Part shown: piece by piece, positions 15,166-21,526 of the stretch
How the letters are laid out: the number at the start of each line of letters is the position of its first letter
Position numbering within the stretch: the stretch's first letter is position 1
NCBI GenBank assembly: GCA_016215025.1
Contig: JACRMI010000026.1
Location: forward strand, 1-54,770
Length of the DNA stretch: 54,770 nt
Origin: Chloroflexota bacterium
GTDB taxonomy: Bacteria > Chloroflexota > Anaerolineae > UBA4142
Reading direction: 5' to 3'
The notes under the pieces: generated by a model
Seen by the model: the letters and a program-made list of their open reading frames with translations, nothing else
Database searches by the model: none
Told to the model about the DNA's origin: nothing
Translations under genes and position numbers: made by a program

Positions 15166-15194
15166 TTGACAAGGGAAAAAAAGCGTCTTATAAT
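15166..15194 (+). promoter_or_regulatory. Consensus sigma-70 promoter of the sugar operon
   Basis: TTGACA (15166-15171), exactly 17 nt, TATAAT (15189-15194): a perfect consensus promoter. Its -10 element abuts the first LacI-type operator, so the promoter should be strong and tightly repressed. Confidence 0.85.
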
Positions 15195-15207
15195 GGGAGC
15201 GCTCCCA
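15194..15207. promoter_or_regulatory. LacI-type operator O1
   Basis: 14-bp perfect palindrome TGGGAGCGCTCCCA with the central CG dyad typical of LacI/CcpA-family operators. It covers the end of the -10 element and the transcription start region. Confidence 0.85.
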
Positions 15208-15256
15208 TAAAATGAACCCCCAAAATTGCATCGCCGACTAACAATCGGCTCAGGCG

Positions 15257-15270
15257 TGGGAGCGCTCCCG
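15257..15270. promoter_or_regulatory. LacI-type operator O2
   Basis: TGGGAGCGCTCCCG, same core as O1. The centre-to-centre distance is 63 bp, six helical turns, which would put both sites on one DNA face and allow looping. It lies 38 bp before the lacI-type start codon. Confidence 0.8.
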
Positions 15271-15307
15271 CTAATCGTTCCAAAATGCTTTACGACAAAG
15301 GCGTCTG

Positions 15308-16315
15308 ATGGTCACTCTGGAAGAAATCGCAAAGCGTGCCAAGGTCTCTCGCTCGACTGTTTCGCGCGTCATCAACGATGATCCCAAAGTCAGCGATGAA
15401 ACGCGCCAGCGCGTCCTCAACGTCGTCAAGCGTTTGAATTATCACCCTAACGTCGCCGCTCGCTCACTCGCCGCCGGTCGTACCCGTATCATTGGATTGG
15501 TTATACCCGAACGTGTGGTAGGTCTCTTTAGCGATCCCTACTTCCCCATTCTCATTCAAGGTATCACGTCTGCTTGCAACGTTCACGATCATTCGGTCAT
15601 GCTTTGGCTGGGCGAACCCGATTACGAACGCCGCATGATCTCCCAAGTCTTGCACAACGGCTTGGTCGATGGCGTCATCCTGGCATCGATGCTGATGGAC
15701 GACTCGTTGATGCAATCGCTGATCGAAAGTGCTCTGCCTTTCATCCTCGTCGGTCGGCATCCCACCGACGCCAAGGTCAGCTACGTCGATGTGGACAATG
15801 TAGCAAGCGCCAAGCAACTCGTCACCTACCTAATCGAATCTGGGTATCAGCGCATTGCGACCATTGCCGGTCCACACAATATGATCGCCGGGGTGGATCG
15901 CCTTAAAGGTTATGAACTTGCATTGAGCGAGCATGGCATCGTCGCCGATTCGAATCTGATTTGCACCGGCGACTTTTCCGAAAACGGCGGCTATGTTGGC
16001 ATGCAGAGTCTCATCCCATCCAAGCCCGATGCCGTGTTTGTCGCAAGCGATACCATGGCGATTGGCGCAATGCGAGCCATTCGCGAAGCCGGATGGCGCA
16101 TTCCTCATGATATTGCGCTGGCAGGCTTTGACGACATGCCATTTTCTGAACGGATGGACCCACCGTTGACGACCGTGCGTCAGCCGATTCATCAAGCGGG
16201 GTATAAGGCAGCAGAAACCTTGATCGAACTCATTACCGATCCGCTTTCCCGACCGCGTCATATTATCTTGCCGACTGAAATCATGTATCGTGCATCGACC
16301 AATTCCAAAACCTAG
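15308..16315 (+). CDS. LacI-family repressor of the oligosaccharide operon
   Basis: The 335-residue protein has the LacI helix-turn-helix (VTLEEIAKRAKVSRSTVSRVINDDPKVSDETR, residues 2-34) and hinge (NYHPNVAARSLAAGRT). A periplasmic-binding-like effector domain follows, with GLVIPE, YPILIQGI, and the C-terminal AGFDDMPFSERMDPPLTTVRQP. It is the first gene behind its own double operator, so it is autorepressed, and it should release the operon when an imported di- or oligosaccharide (or its product) binds. The start ATG at 15308 places the HTH at the very N terminus as is normal. Confidence 0.93.
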   Translation: MVTLEEIAKRAKVSRSTVSRVINDDPKVSDETRQRVLNVVKRLNYHPNVAARSLAAGRTRIIGLVIPERVVGLFSDPYFPILIQGITSACNVHDHSVMLWLGEPDYERRMISQVLHNGLVDGVILASMLMDDSLMQSLIESALPFILVGRHPTDAKVSYVDVDNVASAKQLVTYLIESGYQRIATIAGPHNMIAGVDRLKGYELALSEHGIVADSNLICTGDFSENGGYVGMQSLIPSKPDAVFVASDTMAIGAMRAIREAGWRIPHDIALAGFDDMPFSERMDPPLTTVRQPIHQAGYKAAETLIELITDPLSRPRHIILPTEIMYRASTNSKT

Positions 16316-16360
16316 GTTGGACTAACTCAATGTCATTCCCTTGCGACGTTGACGTTTTTA

Positions 16361-16373
16361 AAAGGAGGTGATC
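16361..16373 (+). promoter_or_regulatory. Stand-alone full-length Shine-Dalgarno sequence
   Basis: AAAGGAGGTGATC is complementary to the 3' end of 16S rRNA over 13 nt, but no ATG, GTG or TTG follows at usable distance. The binding-protein gene starts 74 nt later with its own AAAGGAGAAG. It may hold ribosomes on standby, or mark a lost short reading frame. Confidence 0.5.
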
Positions 16374-16446
16374 GCCGAGCACAGCCTATTTCCAGTGTCC
16401 TCATCGACATCCCCGCAATTAAGAATTCAAAGGAGAAGAAAAACCT

Positions 16447-18021
16447 ATGCGCAAGTTGTTCGTTTTGTTCTCGCTCGTCGTCGTGGTTGTTGCACTGGCG
16501 GCTTGTGCTGCGCCAACCCCCGTGGTCGTGCCACAAACCGTCGTGGTAAACCAAACCGTCGCCGTCCCCCAGACCGTCGTCGTTCAACAGACTAAGGTCA
16601 TCGAACAAACCAAGGTCGTCGAACAGACTAAGGTCGTTCAGCAAGTCGTCACCGCAACGCCAGCCCCCAAGCCCACCTCGGTGCCAACACCGACCATTCC
16701 TCCGCCCGTCCTGACCTCCACCGAAGGTTGTGCGGCTGGCGCGACCAAAGTTACTTGGTTCATCGGTCTGGGCGCAGGCACGCAGCCCGATGATGTCACC
16801 AAGGAAAAAGCGTGGGCTGACAAGTACAACAAATCGCAAAAAGATGTGTGCGTCGTCCTGAATGTGGTTTACAACACCGGCACCAACTCGTACGATGCTT
16901 TGAAAGCCATGATCGCCGCGGGCAACGCGCCCGACATTGTTGGTCCTGTGGGTAAAGCCGGCCGCGCCTCATTCCAAGGTTCCTATGCAGATATCACAGT
17001 TCTCGCCAAGGACGCCGGTTTCGATCTGAGCAAGTATGATCCGAACTTGCTCGAGTTCACGAAAGACGAAGGCGTGCTCGTCGGTATTCCGTTCGCGTTG
17101 TTCCCCTCTTTCATCTTCTACAACAAAGCGGCGTTTGATGAAGCCAAATTGCCCTATCCTCCACAAAAAGTCGGCGACAAGTACCAAGGCAAGGACTGGA
17201 ACCTCGATACCTTCACCGACTTGGCAAAGAAACTCACCGTGGACAAGGCCGGAAACGATGCCACGAATGCCAAGTTCGATCCCAAGACGATCAAGCAATT
17301 CGGTTTCTTTGAACAATGGACCGATGCGCGCGGCGTCGCTACCTTCTTCGGCGGCGGCTTGCCCTATGACGCCAAAGACTCCAAGACCGCGGTGATTCCG
17401 GACGTATGGAAACAATCGTGGAAGTGGTACTATGACGGCGTCTGGAAGAGCCACTTTATGCCCACCAGCGACTATTACAACAGCGACCTGCTCGGTCAAG
17501 GCAACACCTTTGGCACGGGCAACGTAGGCATGGTGTGGTCGCACACGTGGTACACCTGCTGCTTCGATCTAGCCAAGACCAAGTGGGACATCGCCGTCGT
17601 GCCGACCATCAACGGCAAGACCACGGCGAAATTGCACGGCGATACGTTCGCGATCATGAAGGCGAGCAAGAACCAAAAAGCCGCGTTTACCGTGCTGACC
17701 AAAATGGTCGTCGATCAAGACCTGTTCCAAATCTACGGCGGTATGCCTGCCGATCCGAAGGACCAAGCCACATTCTTCGCCAATTTCGACAAGCGCACCG
17801 CGCCCAACAAGATCAATTGGGATGTCGCGAAAGAAATGCTGAAATATCCCGACCTGCCGAACCATGAATCCTGGTTGCCCAACCTCATCAAAGCGAACGA
17901 TCTCTTCACCGCGTTCCGCAACAAGATGGACCAGACTCCCGGCTTGGATATTGACGCCGAAATCGCTAAACTCCAAATCGATCTGTCCTCAGTCTTCAAA
18001 GCAGCGGCTCCAGCACAATAA
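16447..18021 (+). CDS. ABC transporter sugar-binding lipoprotein
   Basis: This 524-residue lipoprotein has a signal ending LAAC (Cys 20). A stalk (about 25-75) is built of six-residue repeats of the VVxQT type, followed by a Pro/Thr linker (ATPAPKPTSVPTPTIPPP). The mature domain is a cluster-B (MalE/UgpB-like) solute-binding protein: segment NAPDIVGPVGKAGRASFQGSYADIT, then VLVGIPFALFPSFIFYNKAAFDEA, then a repeated aromatic pattern (WKQSWKWYYDGVW, SHTWYTC) suited to stacking on sugar rings. It is followed by two permeases. No ATPase gene is present, as is common where a shared MsmK/UgpC-type ATPase is encoded elsewhere. Confidence 0.9.
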   Translation: MRKLFVLFSLVVVVVALAACAAPTPVVVPQTVVVNQTVAVPQTVVVQQTKVIEQTKVVEQTKVVQQVVTATPAPKPTSVPTPTIPPPVLTSTEGCAAGATKVTWFIGLGAGTQPDDVTKEKAWADKYNKSQKDVCVVLNVVYNTGTNSYDALKAMIAAGNAPDIVGPVGKAGRASFQGSYADITVLAKDAGFDLSKYDPNLLEFTKDEGVLVGIPFALFPSFIFYNKAAFDEAKLPYPPQKVGDKYQGKDWNLDTFTDLAKKLTVDKAGNDATNAKFDPKTIKQFGFFEQWTDARGVATFFGGGLPYDAKDSKTAVIPDVWKQSWKWYYDGVWKSHFMPTSDYYNSDLLGQGNTFGTGNVGMVWSHTWYTCCFDLAKTKWDIAVVPTINGKTTAKLHGDTFAIMKASKNQKAAFTVLTKMVVDQDLFQIYGGMPADPKDQATFFANFDKRTAPNKINWDVAKEMLKYPDLPNHESWLPNLIKANDLFTAFRNKMDQTPGLDIDAEIAKLQIDLSSVFKAAAPAQ

Positions 18022-18040
18022 TCACGTCGAGTTAGTTTCC

Positions 18041-18068
18041 TGCGCCGCCCGGTTCTCCGGGCGGCGCA
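18041..18068 (+). repeat. Strong intra-operon hairpin after the binding-protein gene
   Basis: Perfect 12-bp stem TGCGCCGCCCGG / CCGGGCGGCGCA with loop TTCT and no U-tract. At this position (binding protein/permease junction) such a stem usually protects the upstream mRNA so that more binding protein than permease is made. Confidence 0.7.
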
Positions 18069-18095
18069 AAAGCAAGTGTCTGAAGGAGTTTGAGC

Positions 18096-19055
18096 ATGGC
18101 AGCAGTCCAAACCGCAACCCTCGGTGCGCGCACCAAGCCCAAAGTATCGGCAAATCGACGCCGCGAAATTCGATGGGGATTTTTCTTTCTCTTTCCCTGG
18201 TTCATCGGCTTTTTTGGAATGCAGCTTATTCCAATTCTCATGACAATCTTTTTGTCGTTCACCGATTACAAAGGCACGAGCGAATTTACGTGGGGCAACT
18301 TTAACTTTGTGGGGCTGGACAATTACGCACGTGTGTTCAGCGACATCGATGCCATTCCGTCGATGATCGTGACACTCAAGTTTGCGTTGATCGGTATTCC
18401 CCTTGGACTTATTATCCCGCTTTATTTTGCAATTCTCGTCAACTCGCGTCATCTCATCGGCGCTAATTTCTTGCGCACGCTCTTCTTTTTGCCGACCGTT
18501 ATTCCCGTCGTCGCCGGCACGATTATTTATCGCGGCACGCTGAATGCGCAATCGGGCTGGGTCAATCTGTTTTTAAAGTGGCTGGGCATTGCCGATCCGC
18601 CACGCTGGTTCAGCGATCCATTCTGGGCAGTGCCTGCGCTCAACCTTTTAGGCATTTGGGGTGTTGGCAATGCCATGTTGATTTTGCTCGCGTCTTTGCA
18701 AGGCGTGCCGACGGAGCTGTACGAAGCGGCAACCGTCGACGGCGCCAATGCTGTCCGCAAATTCTGGAACATTACCGTTCCGATGATCTCGCCGGTCATT
18801 TTCTATAACGTCACACTGGGCGTCATCGGATCGTTTCAATATTTTGTGCCTGCTATGTTGATCGGCGGCTTGCAGGGCGATCCGCAAAAATCGCTGCTCT
18901 TTTTCCCGCTGCACTTTTATCGGCAAGCGTTCAGCTTTAGCGACATGGGCTATGCCTCGGTGCTAGCACTGGTTCTGTTCGCTCTCAGCATGATCGCAAC
19001 CGCGCTCTTGTTCTTTTTCGCGCAGCGCAACGTCTATTACGCAGGCGGCGATTAA
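18096..19055 (+). CDS. ABC sugar permease, MalF-type
   Basis: ATG 18096 is preceded by AAGGAG; an in-frame TTG at 18090 is less likely. The 319-residue protein has six membrane helices. The ATPase-contact loop (EAA motif) reads ELYEAATVDGANAVRKFWNITVPMISP (about 208-234), the CUT1-family form. The early loop TDYKGTSEFTWGNFNFVGLDNY is typical of MalF/UgpA-like permeases. It pairs with the next gene to form the channel for the sugar delivered by the lipoprotein. Confidence 0.92.
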   Translation: MAAVQTATLGARTKPKVSANRRREIRWGFFFLFPWFIGFFGMQLIPILMTIFLSFTDYKGTSEFTWGNFNFVGLDNYARVFSDIDAIPSMIVTLKFALIGIPLGLIIPLYFAILVNSRHLIGANFLRTLFFLPTVIPVVAGTIIYRGTLNAQSGWVNLFLKWLGIADPPRWFSDPFWAVPALNLLGIWGVGNAMLILLASLQGVPTELYEAATVDGANAVRKFWNITVPMISPVIFYNVTLGVIGSFQYFVPAMLIGGLQGDPQKSLLFFPLHFYRQAFSFSDMGYASVLALVLFALSMIATALLFFFAQRNVYYAGGD

Positions 19056-19065
19056 GGAGAAACGC

Positions 19066-20145
19066 ATGGCCATCCTAACCCAAGAAAAACCCAAATCCAC
19101 TATCGCCTTCCGTCCCCAGCATCTCTTCCGTCAATTTTCTTCCACTCTTGGCGTAAGCTTCCTGGGTTTCTTGACGATGCTTGTTTTCTTAATGCCGCTA
19201 GGTTACATGCTCTCGACGGCATTCAAGCAAGACTCACAGCTCGCCGCGCAAAATGCTCCTTTGTATCCCGCCAAGCAAGCGATGTTTAATCATCAAGGCA
19301 AGGATTATCCGTTGTACGATGTTCCAACCGATCAAGGCGTCAAACGCTTGGCGTTGATCCAAGGATATCGCGAAGACAGCGATGTGATGGATCCATCCGC
19401 ACCGGAACGCGGTGTATTCAATCAGGCGGGCCGCTGGCGCACCTGGGACCCCGTGTACGAATTTTCGCCGACGTTCGAAAACTTTTCGCGGGCGTGGAAC
19501 GAAGTGAACTTTCCACTCTTGTTCCGCAACACCTTTGCCGTTGCCGTTCTTGGAACGATCGGCACGCTCATTTCATGCATCATGGTGGCGTACGGCTTTG
19601 CGCGTTTTCGCCTGCCCTATAAAAATATTCTGTTTCTATTCTTGATGGGCACGATCTTGCTTCCACCGCAAGCCACGATCATTCCGATGTATATTTTCTT
19701 TACCAAACTGGGATGGACCGGCTCATGGCTGCCCTTGATCGTGCCTGCATTTTTTGCGAACGCGTACGATGTATTTTTGCTGCGCCAGTATTTTATGACG
19801 ATTCCACGCGACCTTGACGAAGCAGCCATGATCGATGGAGCAACGCCGCTTCGCACACTCGTGTCGGTCATCATTCCACAAGCGATTCCAGCGATCACCG
19901 CCGTCACGTTGTTCCACTTTTTCTACGCATGGAATCTGTACTTTGAACCACTCGTTTATCTTGTCGGGCATGAAGACCTGTATCCGATTTCCGTTGGCAT
20001 TGGTCGTTTTGTTCAGACGTTTACAAATTATCCCGGACGCGCAGCGGCAACAGCGGCGCTCACATTAGTCTTGCCCGCCTTGATGTTCTTTTTCGCGCAG
20101 CGCCAATTCATGCAAGGCGTCGTCATAACGGGTGTCGAAAAGTAA
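19066..20145 (+). CDS. ABC sugar permease, MalG-type, with an extended periplasmic loop
   Basis: ATG 19066 follows AAGGAG by 7 nt. The 359-residue protein is longer than usual for MalG-type permeases (about 280): an extra extracytoplasmic segment of about 75 residues (about 60-135) follows the first helix. The EAA motif is DLDEAAMIDGATPLRTLVSVIIPQAIP (about 246-272). The last helix ends in FFFAQRQFMQGVVITGVEK, the standard CUT1 ending. It forms the translocation pore with the preceding permease. Confidence 0.92.
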   Translation: MAILTQEKPKSTIAFRPQHLFRQFSSTLGVSFLGFLTMLVFLMPLGYMLSTAFKQDSQLAAQNAPLYPAKQAMFNHQGKDYPLYDVPTDQGVKRLALIQGYREDSDVMDPSAPERGVFNQAGRWRTWDPVYEFSPTFENFSRAWNEVNFPLLFRNTFAVAVLGTIGTLISCIMVAYGFARFRLPYKNILFLFLMGTILLPPQATIIPMYIFFTKLGWTGSWLPLIVPAFFANAYDVFLLRQYFMTIPRDLDEAAMIDGATPLRTLVSVIIPQAIPAITAVTLFHFFYAWNLYFEPLVYLVGHEDLYPISVGIGRFVQTFTNYPGRAAATAALTLVLPALMFFFAQRQFMQGVVITGVEK

Positions 20146-20176
20146 GTGTGGCTCACTCTGGTTTTAGTTTTGCCTG

Positions 20177-20200
20177 CATCCGAGTCGCGCGACTCGGATG
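20177..20200 (+). terminator. 24-nt perfect palindrome, possible attenuator
   Basis: CATCCGAGTCGC and GCGACTCGGATG are directly adjoining inverted arms, followed by TGTTTTG. It lies between the permease stop and the glycosidase start, so it may reduce transcription into the enzyme genes, or be a repeat element. Confidence 0.55.
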
Positions 20201-20213
20201 TGTTTTGCAAGAT

Positions 20214-21524
20214 ATGATGCGATCACTCTTTCTGTTTTTGTTTCTCCTCCTGGAAACGGGACTCGCCGCCTGCATGGCGCCGCAGAATGCGGCGAGTCCC
20301 ATACGCGCAGGTCTCTATGTCGATGCAACACGCGAGCTGGGTAAGGTCAGCCCCTATGCGTTGGGAACCAATCATGGACCTTGGGCAACAATAACGGAAG
20401 ATGTGCAAAAAGAATTTCTCGCATCAGGCGTCACCCTGATTCGCTTCCCCGGCGGCAACTGGGGCGATCAAAACTATATCGAAGGATGGCAATTCGATTT
20501 GTTCATTGCGCAGGCAAAACAAGTTAACGCCGAACCACTCATCAGCGTGCGGTTGCGAGGCGGATCAGTGGATTACGCCGTATCGCTCGTCAAGTATGCG
20601 CGCGGCAACAACTACAACGTGCGCTATTGGAGCATCGGCAACGAGCCATCGCTCTATCAGGACTACGACACGGAAAAATACAATGCCGACTGGCGCAAGT
20701 TCGCGCTCGCGATGAAAGCAGCCGACCCATCGATTCTGCTGGTGGGTCCCGACACCAACCAATTCACAGGCGATCCCAAGATCGATCCGAAAGATTCGCA
20801 AGGTCGCGACTGGCTGATTGAATTTCTAAGAGCGAATGGCGATCTCGTCGATGTCGTCGCCGTGCATCGCTATCCATTTCCGATTAACAAAGGTGAGCGA
20901 CCAACACGCGCGGACTTGGTGGCGAATACCGTCGAATGGGATGCGATCATTACCCACTTGCGGCAAGCGGTGCGCGAACACGCCAAGCGCGATTTGCCCA
21001 TTGCGATTACGGAATTCAATTCCAGTTGGGTTGGCACAATGGGCAGTGAAACCAGCTTGGACAGTTTTGCTAATGCGCTCTGGCTCGCCGATGTTTTGGG
21101 GCGATTGATTCGCGCGCGCGTTGACATTGTTGGGCAGTTTACGCTGCAATCGGGTTCAGATGTCGGCGGTTATGGTTTGCTCGCGCGCGACGCAGTTCGC
21201 CCATCGTACTATACGTACCAGATGTGGAAACACTTTGGCGACCAATTAGTGGACGCTGCCTCCGACAATTCCCAGATTTCGATTTATGCTGCGCGCAAAG
21301 GTGAGACGTTGACATTGATGCTTGTCAATCTGAGCGATCAACCGCAGACACGCCCCATCACGCTCGATCATTTCACACCGACAGATAAAGCCAGCGTGCG
21401 CCTGTTCGATTCAACGCACAATGCAACCGAAGAAGCAGCGGCAAGCGTTTCGGCAAAATTCCAATATACATTTCCAGCTTCATCAGTAACTCTATTAATA
21501 ATTCCTGGAAAGGTGACTCGATAA
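20214..21524 (+). CDS. Exported clan GH-A glycosidase (GH39/GH51-like)
   Basis: Two adjacent ATGs at 20214 and 20217 start just after the palindrome; the upstream in-frame opening at 20148 would translate the palindrome and is rejected. The 436-residue product begins with a lipoprotein-like signal (LFLFLFLLLETGLAAC). A (beta/alpha)8 barrel follows with RFPGGNWGD, the acid/base site YWSIGNEPSLY and the nucleophile site ITEFNSSW, the order seen in GH51 and GH39 enzymes. A small beta-sandwich closes the chain (GETLTLMLVNLSDQ). The substrate may be a side-chain arabinose or xylose or a beta-linked sugar; it is not assignable here. There is no clear ribosome binding site. Confidence 0.7.
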   Translation: MMRSLFLFLFLLLETGLAACMAPQNAASPIRAGLYVDATRELGKVSPYALGTNHGPWATITEDVQKEFLASGVTLIRFPGGNWGDQNYIEGWQFDLFIAQAKQVNAEPLISVRLRGGSVDYAVSLVKYARGNNYNVRYWSIGNEPSLYQDYDTEKYNADWRKFALAMKAADPSILLVGPDTNQFTGDPKIDPKDSQGRDWLIEFLRANGDLVDVVAVHRYPFPINKGERPTRADLVANTVEWDAIITHLRQAVREHAKRDLPIAITEFNSSWVGTMGSETSLDSFANALWLADVLGRLIRARVDIVGQFTLQSGSDVGGYGLLARDAVRPSYYTYQMWKHFGDQLVDAASDNSQISIYAARKGETLTLMLVNLSDQPQTRPITLDHFTPTDKASVRLFDSTHNATEEAAASVSAKFQYTFPASSVTLLIIPGKVTR

Positions 21525-21526
21525 GA

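Noticed and set aside
15166..15270. Catabolite-control (CcpA-type) sites rather than operators of the local LacI
   Set aside because: The two palindromes are identical in core, flank the promoter of the lacI-type gene itself, and have loop-compatible spacing. Local autoregulation is simpler, though global control cannot be excluded.
17733..18551. Minus-strand frame opposite the binding-protein/permease junction
   Set aside because: Highly charged sequence with no motif, covering a GC-rich hairpin and two well-supported genes.
20148..20213. Upstream TTG/GTG-type extension of the glycosidase
   Set aside because: It would translate a 24-nt palindrome and put a charged stretch before the lipoprotein-like signal.
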